Assembly: GCA_022575985.1 (NCBI GenBank) | Contig: JAKSXM010000107.1 | Coordinates: 5,146,001-5,210,000, forward strand | Direction: 5' to 3' | DNA from: Anagrus nilaparvatae | Taxonomy: Eukaryota > Arthropoda > Insecta > Hymenoptera > Mymaridae | Length of the DNA stretch: 64,000 nucleotides | Part shown: positions 48,527 to 59,885 of the stretch, one piece after another | How the letters are laid out: the number at the start of each line of letters is the position of its first letter | How positions within the stretch are numbered: the first letter of the stretch is position 1 | Program-made: the position numbers and the translations under genes | The notes under the pieces: generated by a model | Told to the model about the DNA's origin: nothing | What the model saw: only the letters and a program-made list of their open reading frames with translations | The model's database searches: none

Positions 48527-49702
48527 CACTGGGAATGAATCGGTTGGCGCGAGAGAAAAAATCGTACACGTCGCGCGCCACTAATATTTGTTTTCTCGAG
48601 CAACAAATTTTGTCGTCTCAGACGCCGAAAATGTTTGTCTCGAGGTTAAAGCACGCGCATCTGCCTCGCGCAATCTTACTATACATATTTTAAATATTAA
48701 AATTACAGTTGCCTCGATCAGGATGATCACATTATAAAGGTCAATTAAATGAGTAGATACAATTTTTTTTTTTAAATTTTAGGTCATAATTTTTTGAAAT
48801 TGAAAAAAGAAAAAATATTAATAAATAAATGCTGAATTTTAAAAAGTAGGATAAAAGATGAATTGAATAATACGTATAGATTAAGAATTTACAAATTTTG
48901 TTTTAATGTTTAAATTATAATTTTTGAAATTGTAAATAGAATAAAATATTAAATAATTAAATGCTTTATTTTAAAAAAGTAGGTTTTATTTTTTATGAAA
49001 TTATACTTTATACATCAGTTATCTTCAAATAACTGGTTTTGTTACACTTAAAAAATTTTTAAGATATAAAAATTTAAAGTAACAAAGCAAAAGTAACATT
49101 TTATACCTAATTAAGTACGTATAAAATTCTTTGTATTGATTATGCTTTTTAAAAAAACTCTCCATTTCTAAATCTTCTTTTAAACTAATATTTAAAACTA
49201 TTTATCACATAATTAATTTATTTTTAATCACAAGTAAATTTATTTTTTTATTAAAAGCACGAGGAACACCCGAATCACAAACTACATAATATACATGTAG
49301 CACATGCTTATAAAATATGTACAGCATGATTAGGGCGCCAGTCGAAACTCAGAACTGCTGTTTAGCAGAATCGGCATCAGGCAGAAATTTCGAAATACAG
49401 AAAGAAGTTTTCATTATAAAATACACCTAATTATTTTTAAAATTAATATTACAATATGCAGTTTTTTCTTTATATTGATTATTCTTTAAAAAAATTGATC
49501 TAAAAGGTGCCGATAATGCTAAACAGCAGTTCTGAGTTTTGACTGGCGCCCCATGATTACTCGGGACAGGTGCGCGCGCTTAACCTCGAGAGCAAACATT
49601 TTCGGCGTCTGAGACGACAAAATTTGTTACTCGAGAAAACAAATATTAGTGGCGCGCGACGCCTACGATTTGTTCTCTCGCGCAACCGATTCATTCCCAG
49701 TG
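48527..49702. mobile_element. 1.2-kb TA-flanked element inserted in the integrase-like gene
   Basis: The ends are CACTGGGAATGAATCGGTTG and its complement, with TA on each side (48525-48526 and 49703-49704). About 150 bp of GC-rich inverted repeats (gcgcg-rich, cagacgccgaaaatgtttg) match at both ends. TA duplication and CACTG ends suit the Tc1/mariner group. The interior is AT-rich and contains another nested element; no transposase. Confidence 0.8.
49333..49551. mobile_element. 219-bp hAT-type MITE nested in the TA-flanked element
   Basis: The terminal repeats are 35 bp with one mismatch, starting GGGCGCCAGTC and continuing aactcagaactgctgtttag. A perfect 8-bp target duplication CATGATTA lies at 49325-49332 and 49552-49559, the length typical of hAT transposases. 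Confidence 0.92.
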
Positions 49703-49862
49703 TAGGTAAGTCTAAGGGACCTCGGTCTACTGTTGGCTCGAATACGGTCACATTGTCATCAACGTTAAGAGATAAAAATTCTTGCTGTGTAACATTTATC
49801 ATTTTTGTTGCTGCTTTCGTTCTAAATATCATTAAGTTCTTTTTCTCTAGTGCAAAATTCAC

Positions 49863-50400
49863 TCAATAGGTTTTGACCAGCATCTGTTGGTAAAAATTTG
49901 ATAATTTTCATCGTCATCTTTATCCATCATTTGTAAAACATTGTATTCTTGCAAAGCTTCCACTAATTTTGAGAAGTATCAACATGAAGAACTTGTGAGC
50001 TGGTATTTAATTTAGTAATTAAAATATTTTAAAACTTTTTAAGACTTTTCAAAAGAAAGCATCCATCAAGGCTATCTAATATTACACCTCCAGATTCACT
50101 GAATTCATTTACAAGACCATCAAATTCAACAAAATCCAAAGCTAGGCTACTAGACCCCTTTTTTAATTTAAAATCTGATAGCTTCGTGATGATGGCAGCT
50201 ACTTGTTTTGGAATCAGCTTTCGTTGGTAAATTCAGTCAAGAGTTTGAACAATTTCTTATGATGATTCTTTTACTTTAATAATATTAAAGTGATTACTAT
50301 CCAAATACCTGTGTAAATAATTTTTTGCTTTATTATCATGGTTTATCCAATATTGATTTTTTTCTTGAGGTAAATCCTCATAGTTCCGTGCAGAAAAAAA
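49863..50400 (-). pseudogene. Degenerate coding-like region upstream of the integrase-like fragment
   Basis: Minus-strand frames read KLIPKQVAAIITKLSDFKLK and SSLALDFVEFDGLVNEFSES, separated by stops and shifts. It resembles decayed protein sequence. The family was not recognised. Confidence 0.35.
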
Positions 50401-51004
50401 TTTGAAATTACGTCAACAATAAAAAGCATTGTGTTTCTTTTTATAAATTTTATTTTAAAAATAATCTTGTTTTTTATTTTCTTTTAAGCAAAAAATTTGC
50501 AAAAATTAGGTGCCAGTTCCAAAAAATCGTCATAAAACGTTATTTTTAAAACTATTACTTGCAATGAAAAAAATTTGGCAATATCTCATTTTCTTTTTTT
50601 TTATTAGAAAAATTATTATAATTTAGTGCCTCCAAATGTAAAAAAAAAGTACGACACAACAAGATCAGCGGTTCCGCCACAAAAATCATGTTGGAAACTC
50701 GAATGTTATTACCAACCTTAAAAAAAATGAATTTCATATCATAATTGAAATCATATTTGAAAACTTAAATTCTTTAAATTCTTAAAACAAAAAAATTTCT
50801 TACAGGGGTTCACAATGAAAAAAAAATGTTTTGTATAAAGAATTTATTTTTTTAACAATTAATTTTCTGCCAATTAATGAAATAAACACTTAAAAAAAAC
50901 CCCGGTGTTTTGGTTTGTATAGTATTCGTATAGTATTAAAACTTACTTAATATTTAATAGTATATGAAATTCGTAAATAAGTATTGCCCAGCCCCATTTC
51001 TAGC
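50401..51004. other. Intergenic with a diverged minisatellite-like relic
   Basis: 50480-50660 resembles the tandem units of the long inverted repeat (aggtgccagttccaaaaaatcg, caatgaaaaaaatttgg). No gene was seen. Confidence 0.4.
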
Positions 51005-52480
51005 CTCTTAGAGCATATCTTGATTTTCGGCAGCCATTTTTTCGCGATTTTCCAATTTTTTTATCCTGATAAATCAAGCTTAGCACATCATTTAGGAAAC
51101 CTTCGAGTTTTTTTCCGTAATATACACTGTCCCAAGTCGTCACTGGGCAGTTTACTTCTGGTGCTAAATAAACCTAAAAACAAAAATTAATTTGCTCTAG
51201 TTATCAACTTATCAATTATTTTTTTTCGAGATCAAAATTTTTGAAGAATTTTAAAGTACCTTGTTAGTTCCCTCTATAACCTATCCTATTTTATTCTATC
51301 TTATTTTATTCTTCTCAGGAGGTGGTTTCAAAATTGACTTTTCTATAAATATTTTATGATCCCAAATCGTAACAGGAACATTTCTGAAAATCTTGTTCGG
51401 TTCTGGTGTAGTTTCTAATCCTGATCTATTTGGATTTTGGGACTCACGATCAAATGAAATGTGAGCACTTGGAGTTTATTCGATTGAATTTTGGCCTACC
51501 GAAGGTTTAGATCCAGGAATAAATTCGTCCATATCCGAGTCATCTATGCTTAAGTTTTAGGAACCTATAATAAAAAATAAGTTTTATTTGTATAAAAAAA
51601 TATAAAATATTAATTTTCATGCTGATTTATAACCTACCTGTTCCATTGCCAGGACTATTCAATTCATAAATAGGCTCTTGTTGAGAGATATTTTCAGTGC
51701 TATGTTTTTCATTCTGAAAGTTTTTATTATTATAAATTTAAAACAGACTTAAGTAATTTGAACAGATTTATTCAAATAATTGATTAACTTACCATTTTTC
51801 AATGGAAATTTATTTTTTTTTTTAATGTTTTAAGTATTTCTTTTTTATTAACCTTATAATTGAACATTAATTTTTGGCTTAGAGAAAGTATTTTTATTAA
51901 AGTAGTTAGCAAGCTCACAAGGTCATGAGTTTACGATATAAAATTATTTAAAATTTAAAAAGTTTTAATTACTTTAATTTCTTTTAATTTAAGTTGCAAA
52001 ATTTTATTTGCATCCAAAGTATAAATTTTTTTAGACCTTCTCATAGAAAACAGATTTTAACTGTTTAGGACCATTAACACATTGGTTGCGGCATGGGCGA
52101 AATACGCCCATGGTCCCATGTATTTTAAATAGAGTCACGTGACCTGCCGCAGCCAACGTGTTAAAACATGCAAAATTTAGTCAAATTAAATTTCCTAACA
52201 TAGATTAAAAATTAAAGTAAATTAAAAATTAAAGCTTTTAAAAGTGTAAAATTTGAAATAACTTCATAAGGTAAACTAATGCTTACAGAGATTCATGCTA
52301 AAGAATATTTTAAAATTTAAAATGAAACAATATTTATGGCATCCAAGCTGATTTATTAAAATTATTACCTGATGTTGTCTTTCTAAGCTGCATTTAATGC
52401 ACATCCTTCTACCATCTTCTTTCTCATCAGGTAGAAGGACTGAACATTCTTTGTAGATGGTATGAATTTTTTTTTCATAT
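51005..52480 (-). pseudogene. Unrecognised multi-exon gene remnant
   Basis: Four minus-strand blocks look exonic. Near 52480-52371 is KECSVLLPDEKEDGRRMCIK followed by CSLERQHQ and a gtaata donor. Near 51711-51640 is NEKHSTENISQQEPIYELNS between AG and gtaggt. Near 51560-51300 are DMDEFIPGSKPSVGQNSIE and FRNVPVTIWDHKIFIE. Near 51172-51005 is LAPEVNCPVTTWDSVYYGKK. The joined frame keeps phase but has at least two stops in the third block. The shared PVT-WD motif in the last two blocks suggests an internal duplication. Possibly a zinc-binding transposon-derived protein; no family is assigned. Confidence 0.4.
52078..52160. mobile_element. 83-bp TTAA-flanked MITE
   Basis: CACATTGGTTGCGGCA and TGCCGCAGCCAACGTG pair at 14 of 16 positions, with TTAA on both sides (52074-52077 and 52161-52164). 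TTAA duplication points to piggyBac- or Kolobok-type mobilisation. The centre has a further palindrome (atgggcgaaatacgcccat). Confidence 0.75.
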
Positions 52481-53616
52481 TAAACACATGTATGTTGACT
52501 ACCTGGGAATATCTGCTTGAATCAATCAGAACATGATGTGTTCTGTTCATATTATTGATTCTGGAATTAAAAAAAATAATAATTTTTAACATTAAATTTT
52601 TATATTAATTTTGATGAGTTTATTATAAATAAACAACGATCTATATGGAACGAAATCAATAATAACTTAATTCATTATCGTTATCTGTGTGTCTGAGGAC
52701 TGAGCCTCTCTTTGTCACACAGAATGACTTTCGAATGAAGTTATATGATGTTAATCATTTTTCAGATGGAAAATTTTTTAAAAAATGAAAACTCTGAATG
52801 TTCATTTCAGCTCTGCAAGAAAACAGGGCGAGCTTCATAAGTGTAAGAACCTGTTTTCTGCTTTTTACATTAATTTAATTAATAATAAATAATTTCTAAA
52901 AAATTAAAAAATGGATTGAAATTTTTTTAATTTTAATAAACTGATACTTAGTCGCTTCCACGTTGCTTTTTAAGGTTAGTTTAAGTTTCATTATTTTTAA
53001 TTTATTTTCTTATGGAATAACTTATTATTATTATTTAAACAAATTATGAGTTTCCCAATTTTCTATTTAATTTGAGACTTAAAGTTTTGGTAATGCTTTT
53101 AGTGATGCTTCACCAACTCTATATATAAGAAAAACATTTTTATTATATTTATTATTGTTTAACTAGTCTTAAACTAAATTCTTCACTTATATTTACATCA
53201 TTTACTTAGAGTTTTCTAAATTGTCTATAATGTTTTTTTTTTTATTTTTAATCACTGTTTTTACTTCACAGTTCACCATAAAGTGAATACCTCGAGGCAC
53301 ATAAGCATGTATATGGTCCACTGACTCTAAATCTGACCTGCTATGTCTTATTTCTTAACAAAACTTCGTGTTATTCTGAAATCACAGGTCTTTTCCCCGA
53401 AATATCTTTTAGTCCTTATCCTTCGTCTCGTTAATAGATGTTTTATGAAAATATCCTTGACCGAGTTTTCGTTATCATCTTCCGGGTACCAATTTCTGTA
53501 GCGTAGATGGTAACACCTGTCAGACGTCGTCTTTCGGTCTTGGTTATTAAAATAGAATCCCCGACCATAATTGGAGAAACTCTTATACTTACTAAGGTTC
53601 CTCGAGCGAATTATTT
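52481..53616. other. Intergenic with weak coding signal
   Basis: 53270-53600 has lower AT content, and on the minus strand a long frame (YGRGFYFNNQDRK, YRNWYPEDDNENS) that may extend the MULE remnant. The remainder is AT-rich without genes. Confidence 0.35.
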
Positions 53617-54419
53617 CTATTCGCCAATAATAAGTGGCATATCGCCTCCATGTAATATCCAGGTGTTGTTATAAAACGACATCTCTAATCTTTTCAGGGT
53701 TCTTATTAGAAAGTCGAAGATATCGCCTTCCTCCATTTCTAAACGAATCGTATGAAGGGGTCTGGACCTGCCTGTGGCTACGATGTGTACACGTATCAGT
53801 TGAATTTCATGTACACGGAAATGTTTATTGAAGTAAACTATAAATTTTTTAATATTTAAGTTATCTTTTCCATACAATTCTAAAGCTTTAACAGATAATG
53901 CATAAAAATGTTTTTGAATATGTTTTTGAGGTAAAAAAAGTAATGCCATATATTTTCGAATTAATTTGTGTTTGATTGGCTACTTAATTTAATTATATTT
54001 TACGGCTACGTGGAATTTCATAGCTTTTTCCCAAATGGCCTGCAATAAAGAATTGTGTATAAACTATAAATACAATGCAATATAATAAATTATGCTTAAA
54101 AAATTATCAATTTAATTTATCTTTATCACAATAATGACATTTTTTTTTTGTATTTATTGCGTTATTTAAAATTTTAATTTTCGAAATTAAGTAAAATGAA
54201 TGTAATTTTTAAAAAATCTTTAGTTTGCATGTAAAGCAAATAAAAAGATAGTAGATCTTCATTATGGATAATATTTTCTTGTTTATTACTTACTCGACAA
54301 AAATAAAACCAGCATCCTATGACTTTAGCTTCGGGAAAATATTTTCTTAAACATTTCCTTAAAGCTATTTCAAAATCAGTAACAATTTTCTGTGGCTTAA
54401 AATGTAAAAAAAGTTCCAA
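53617..54419 (-). pseudogene. MULE-type transposase remnant
   Basis: The block 54419-54174 reads PQKIVTDFEIALRKCLRKYF then PEAKVIGCWFYFCRVS, the DFE...Fp...GC.FH motif of the MULE transposase core (His replaced by Tyr). After a broken interval, 53949-53617 reads LLFLPQKHIQKHFYALSVKA, the following helical region. The first catalytic Asp region is absent, and stops separate the blocks, so it is inactive. Confidence 0.65.
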
Positions 54420-55209
54420 AATTTTCTTATAAACAGCATTTTATTAAAAAAATGAAAAATAAAAATTCGCTAATTTGACATTATTGTCTTAATTCTCGAT
54501 TCAAAAGTTTAAAACTGATACATATTAGTTGACATACAGAGAGAAATTTTCTTAAATGAACAAGCTTTTAAAATCAAAAAAATAATTTGTAATTTGTTTT
54601 TTTTTTTTAGTTTTGATCTGGCTATCATGATAAAAAAATATTTTTGTATCGATAACTAAAAAAAAAAGAAATTCAAATTCGTGAATTTTTATTTTTTATT
54701 TTTTTAATCAATAAAAACTGCATAACCTGTTATTCCATCCAGCAGTCCAATTTGGATCTACACAATACAATAAATCAATTATACAATAAATTCGTCTTCA
54801 GAACTCTCTTATCCAGAGTCCTCCTCTCTATATGTAACTTTCTTATTCGATTTGGCTTTAAGGTGCCTATAAATTTTGTTCAACATTCCCATTTTCTGTC
54901 GATGATGTTTTTCTGTGTTTTGGCGTCTTCTTATTTGCTCAGCCAGCAATTCTTCATTGTAATTTATTCTTCCTGCATTATTCATTAAATTTATTACTAA
55001 TGTGTTCAATATTATTAAAAACTAAAAAAAAAATTATCAAAAGTATACGTACTGCATGAAGGTTTTAAAACCGATGAATTTGGCCTTGCTTTGGGTTTCT
55101 TGTTTATAAAACTTTTTACAAATGGCTTATCCTGCCATAATGAATGCATTAGCTGTTGTGAAAAAAATTTCATTACGAAATGATTGTTCAATCCTTTTTG
55201 TAAATATTT
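54420..55209. other. Spacer between mobile-gene remnants
   Basis: A minus-strand segment 55009-54809 reads INYNEELLAEQIRRRQNTEK with a Lys-rich tail and may be part of the transposase remnant. Otherwise no recognisable gene. Confidence 0.35.
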
Positions 55210-55430
55210 TTTCCATCAGATACATACCATAAAGTTTTCACAAGTTCTCTGTTCTTTATGAAGGTTGACATTATTAAACAGTCTTACAAACTTGTATTGA
55301 GCCTTTAATTCGGAAATCTTTTTTGCACAATCTTGTACTGTTTTAAACAGTAAGAAGTTACTTTGCATTTTATTCGATAAGAGCTGCCAAGCATCTTCTA
55401 ATTCAAAGTATAGGTTCTCTTGATTTTTAG
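55210..55430 (-). repeat. Duplicated N-terminal part of the Ulp1-like gene (copy A)
   Basis: About 220 bp closely matches 61785-61990 and 61984-62112. It encodes the same peptide (LEDAWQLLSNKMQSNFLLFK) without the protease part. Confidence 0.85.
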
Positions 55431-55694
55431 ACTAATATCTTAAGAGAAGGTTTGTTTGAGCCGGTACCCAAGCTTGTGGGTTTTGATGGGGGTTTTATTT
55501 TTTTTTTCCTTTCCTGGAACAAAAAAAAACATGTCTTTCATATAATTTAATTTTGCTAACACAATACAAATTTATTGCCACATTATAAGCTTTTAGTATA
55601 ATTTACAGATAAGAGAATACGCAGTTAAGTTTGTTATGAGAGAGCTTAACTTGAAAGATATATGTAAGGCAATTAACTTATAATTAAAGCATAT
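55431..55694. other. Short spacer, no gene seen
   Basis: AT-rich interval downstream of the duplicated Ulp1 segment. Confidence 0.35.
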
Positions 55695-56219
55695 TTAAAG
55701 AAAAGGAATTTTAGTGTTATTTTTGCTGGCAATTTGACTCTTTCTGTAATCTACTTCTTTATTCAATCCCACATCCAGGACCCTGCTTCCAACTAACTGA
55801 TGTTTAAACTCTTCGCAATAGAGTGCAGCCTGTTCATTACCTACAAATATGAAATAAATATTATTTATAGGTTCTGTTACCATTCGAGTATTGCAATATT
55901 TATTTAATTTTAAACATTTATTCTGTTTAGCAGCAAGATATTGGTTCTCACTTAACAGCAATTTGTAAATTCTGTTATCTTTGTTGCTGTAATACTCTAA
56001 ATGGTAAATATTTTGTGTAAAAGTAGGTTCTTTAGATCTCCTGCATTGCTCCAGAAATGCCATCGAATACAGCTTATTTGAATAACATAGCCATTCATTA
56101 GAATGCTTTAAAAAATGCAAATATTATTAAAAATCAGATAGGCTTCTGTTACTCTTTGAAATAAGTTCAAACTCCGACTTTTGAACATTAACATCATAAT
56201 TTACTTTATTTAACTTGTC
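55695..56219 (-). pseudogene. ORF flanking the viral-like insertion (3' side), family unknown
   Basis: A 141-codon frame (56120-55695) contains NEWLCYSNKLYSMAFLEQCR and IYFIFVGNEQAALYCEEFKH. Upstream, 56219-56130 reads DKLNKVNYDVNVQKSEFELI before two stops. It may be the continuation of the gene broken on the other side of the viral-like segment. No domain recognised. Confidence 0.35.
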
Positions 56220-56220
56220 A

Positions 56221-58012
56221 TCAATCCTCAAAGAGACAAACAAATACACGTGCCCATTCCAATGATAATTGCAGTAAATCACTTTCATTGTAACAAAACA
56301 ATTGCGTCAGAAAACTAATTGTCAACGCGGTGTTTGGGTTTGCAAGGCGTGAATATGCTAAACTTGCAATGGCATGTGGTGATACAATTACAGATTGTAA
56401 AATTTGACCAAAAAATTGGTGTACACGTGTGTCAAAATCAACTGAGTATGTCTTACTCATAAATTCTGAAATGAATAAGGATACAGCATCCATCAAAATA
56501 TGAATGGTTGATTCATTAATTCTATCATACAATTCCTTCTTAGGTAATTTGATTAAAGTATCATTCTTAACTGCGCCCTGTACAAATATAGGTACTCTAT
56601 CTTGTGTTAGGAACAAATGTGCTATTGCTACGTCATCACTATGATACTCACCTCTGAATACGTTGACCACTTTATGTCTGTCATCATGTAGCTTATTCAC
56701 TAGTTTTGTGATTTTTGACCAGACAAATGTTTTATTTATGGTTCCATCAGACATTTTATTTGTTGCTATAATGTCACGTACGTATACGTTGCAATACACG
56801 GCTACATGTGTTAAATATGGTATAGCGGATGGAAGTAATTTATCATGGTCAGGAAATATCCAATCATCAATACTTCCCGTTTGATGATTGAAGTATGTTA
56901 CATAATCAATGGATTGTGCATTTGTAATTCTAGTTCCTGTGATTTCGTCCAACTTATTTATAAATACATTTGTACCTGATAAGTAAGAATGATAATATGT
57001 TATATCATCATTTTTGCATATGGATACTCCCTGATCCAATGCAGCAGCAACTAACCCATATCTAATTAAATTTGGGTTAATGGGTATGACTCCAGTCTGG
57101 ATTCGGTTGTCAAATTTTCTCCGTACGATGTGAAACATGGCTTCCCCAGGTATTATAGACGTTTTAAACTTGTTAAACATGTTAGAGATGAACCTTTCTA
57201 ACTCGGGCATTATGTCACGAGAACCACTTCTGAGAAGTGTTGGATGTAAGTTCCAGTATGGTCCAGTTCTACCTTGAGCATTCGTTCCAAATGTCCAGTT
57301 AGGATATGCAGCGTTTGAGAAACGAGCATTAACTGCAGCAGTGGTGGCCATTGCATAATATAGAGGATTGATTGTTGATTCAAAACTATATGAGTTGGTC
57401 GTGAATGTGAAGGGTGGAGTATCTGGGAAGGCTTGATTCATAGCAGCAATGGGATTGAGCTCAGGATGAGCTTGGTTGAATAGGATAGGGTAGCCTATTC
57501 TGGATAATCCAGTTGTTGGTCCAAGAGGAACACAGTCTGCTAATGTACCAGATTCCTTGAAGAAGGTACAATATTCCGACATTGTAGGGATCAGGTTGTC
57601 AAACCATGGGAGTTTGCTCAATAGAGTATAATCCATGAGGTTTGCTAGGTCTGTTTCAGCTGTTATTGCTGGTAATCCTAAGTCGGCGCTTCGAGTATTT
57701 AGAACATAATCCCATTCATGTGGTGCGATGATAGGATCAATTAGTCCAGGTTGAAGAAGAACAGTAAGATGTTGCTGTTCCCATGGTCCATGAAAGTCAA
57801 ATTGATTGACAGTAAAATGGGTTTCAGGCGTAATAGTAGTTCGGAGTCGAAGGTCTGGGATGGCGTTAGTTGGTGCGGCAATAAGTGCATTAATCATGCC
57901 TATAAGCATGGGAATGTTAGGAAGACAGTAGTGAGCGGAGTTCCGAGGAATGAGATCGTTAAAGTGATCTGGTCCAATGAGCGCTGGAAGTGTTGGATAA
58001 ATTTTTAAATTT
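56221..58012 (-). CDS. Endogenous viral element candidate: virus capsid-like open frame
   Basis: An open frame of about 590 codons runs from a non-ATG start near 58012 (just after an in-frame TGA) to a stop before 56221. The first ATG is at 57909. Composition is rich in Pro, Asn, Thr and Trp with balanced codon use, clearly less AT-biased than every neighbour, and the frame has no introns. Its look (long single domain, many aromatic residues, no signal peptide, no repeats) is that of a capsid or coat protein of a dsRNA virus such as toti-like viruses. The family cannot be confirmed here. Both edges abut broken mobile-gene sequence, as expected for a cDNA copy captured into the genome. It is incomplete or altered at the start and no polymerase is present. 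The intact frame implies recent capture or selection. Confidence 0.5.
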
Positions 58013-58700
58013 ATTTTGACATTTTTTCATTTTTAGTTTTTTTAATAACTCATGATCGGCTATACAAGCCTCAAAAACTTCATTGCTTATTTGGTACTCT
58101 TTAAAAACTTTGGGTATTGACTCCAACAGATGTTTATTTTCTTTATCTTCATGGATAGAACTATTTGATAAATTTATTATTTTATTAATCATATTTTTTG
58201 TTGGTGAGAAGTTCTGAATACTGCCATGGTTCTCAATATAATATAAGGCTAGTACTAAGCTTTTCATTGATGTAAAATATAATTTATCGTAAATGAGGGT
58301 TTTCATTCTGTCACTTACACCACAAACGTTCAACATGAGTAATTGAGAGTGGCAGTTTTAAAATATTTAACAATATCTCACCTAAATTTTTGAATAGTGG
58401 TTTATTATATTCATCGATATCTCTTATTTTTAGCCAAAAAACATCAACTTCTTCTTCATTTTCAATATCTTCTAAATTATAATCGAACAGTGCATACCAT
58501 TCGTCATTTATTTCCTTTGTTTTATTTTTATAAAAAAGGAAGCTGATAACAATTCTAAAAGTTTATCCAATGTAGGGTGTTCAATATGAATATATCTGCT
58601 TAGAGCATTTTTAGGGTGTAAAAATGCCAAATAATTTATCCATTGGTCTTTATCAAAATTAGTTCTCTTTCTTAAACGTTACATTTATACGCTGCACTAA
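58013..58700 (-). pseudogene. hAT-like transposase C-terminus
   Basis: Minus-strand reading gives HPKNALSRYIHIEHPTLDKL, then VDVFWLKIRDIDEYNK and ILKLPLSITHVERLW. The last matches the hAT dimerisation motif (LP.S...VER.FS). After a stop it continues MKTLIYDKLYFTSMKSLVLA and NHGSIQNFSPTKNMINK, the usual tail of this family. The frame runs to 57959 and is broken by the viral-like segment. N-terminal BED and catalytic parts are absent. Confidence 0.55.
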
Positions 58701-58823
58701 CGGTAGCTAGAATTTCCTTTCCTTTGGATTCCAATTTTATTAAAACAATAATTACAAATTTAAGCTAAAGGTTAATCATATAAACATTTATTTTTTCAAA
58801 AAAAAAAAAAGAAAAAAAAACAT

Positions 58824-59885
58824 TTATGCGCATTTCTTTTTATGCCGCTGCAAAATATCTTTCCGGGTAAATGTTTTACCGCAAACCTCACAGCTAAGCC
58901 CTGAATGATACACCTTATGACGTGTCAAATACCTTAAGGTAGAAAATGATTGGTTACAGACATCACAACTAAACTGTTGGTTTGTATGGATTGACTCATG
59001 CTGTTTGAGGTATTGACTACATTTAAATTTCTTTAAGCAATAAATACACTCAAAAACAGGGATCGTTGTATGAACTAGTTGTGTATGTCTAGCCAGGTTC
59101 CCATTAGTAACAAACTTTTTTCCACAAAGTTCACACACAAAATTTCTATCAATACAAATTCTGGTAGAGGAAACATTTTTGCATTGTTTTCTTGACCCTT
59201 TTTTTTTAACTTCTTCCGATCCGGATGGCAAGTTATCATTTTCTTCGATCTCCGCAATAACCAAATTAACATCTTCTGAATCAGATGGCAATTTATCAAC
59301 CTCCTCAGTTTCAACAATAACAAAATTTGCACCTTTTAACTCAGATGGCAACATAACAATTTCATCCAAAACAGCCCTAGAAATAATTGAACCAACATCC
59401 TCCGAACCAGACAAAACAACATCGCCTGACTCAGATAAACATTCAAGTTCCAATAAATTAGCCGGCTCAAAGCCAACTGAACCAATAACCGCATCCATCG
59501 AATCAGAAACATAAAAATCTCCAAAATCACATTGATTCGACATCAGCCTAATTGGATTAGAACTTGCCTCATTAACACCACTTCCATTATCTAACTCAGG
59601 TACATCAAAAGAAAAACTGGAAAATTCCGAATCAGACCGAGCAACATGACTTTCTTCCTGTTGTTCAATTTCAACAAGACCTTGAATCTCATCAACCTGA
59701 TACTCATCCCCATCTTGATCTTGAATCTCACCCTGATGTTCAAGCTCATTAGCTTGATCATCTCGATGGACCTCATTGTTGTGAATAGCTAATGTGCAAT
59801 CATATAAATATTGATCACATTTTTCGCAAATACGATCAAATGGGATCTCCAATGGACCGGAATTTAGCGTTAGGACACGCTTCAC
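58824..59885 (-). CDS. C2H2 zinc-finger protein
   Basis: This intact 353-residue ORF starts with Met at 59885. An N-terminal Cys-x2-Cys...His-x4-His motif (CEKCDQYLYDCTLAIHNNEVH span, residues 20-40) is followed by a long acidic, Ser-rich region. That region has repeats of the form SDSEDV/SGSEEV-like 23-residue units (about residues 165-235). Four C-terminal C2H2 fingers follow (residues about 247-353): CELCGKKFVTNGNLARH, CIYCLKKFKCSQYLKQH, CDVCNQSFSTLRYLTRH and CEVCGKTFTRKDILQRH. It is probably a nuclear DNA-binding regulator. GC content is above the flanks. It lies between transposon relics and could be a retrocopy, since no intron is seen. Confidence 0.85.
   Translation of the reverse strand: MKRVLTLNSGPLEIPFDRICEKCDQYLYDCTLAIHNNEVHRDDQANELEHQGEIQDQDGDEYQVDEIQGLVEIEQQEESHVARSDSEFSSFSFDVPELDNGSGVNEASSNPIRLMSNQCDFGDFYVSDSMDAVIGSVGFEPANLLELECLSESGDVVLSGSEDVGSIISRAVLDEIVMLPSELKGANFVIVETEEVDKLPSDSEDVNLVIAEIEENDNLPSGSEEVKKKGSRKQCKNVSSTRICIDRNFVCELCGKKFVTNGNLARHTQLVHTTIPVFECIYCLKKFKCSQYLKQHESIHTNQQFSCDVCNQSFSTLRYLTRHKVYHSGLSCEVCGKTFTRKDILQRHKKKCA

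Larger units (their letters stand above)
48240..49862 (-). pseudogene. Integrase/KRBA2-like protein C-terminus, interrupted by a MITE
   Basis: The minus-strand segment 49862-49705 reads FRTKAATKMINVTQQEFLSL and FEPTVDRGPLDLPT. After the inserted element, 48524-48240 continues TKNGIIKGWFPRTELKRCKS, TFREASAKQSLSSGQGYKKC and a Cys cluster. This order (short helix, vpDR, GT..G.LKG, LReA...QG..KC.C) is the C-terminal module of retrotransposon-integrase-derived proteins such as KRBA2. The Cys cluster is altered (an RASAKQ insertion, Phe for Cys), and a stop lies between the insertion site and TKNG. The integrase core was not identified upstream. Confidence 0.6.

Noticed and set aside
56663..56884. 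Plus-strand frame within the viral-like segment
   Set aside because: Antisense shadow of the long minus-strand frame.
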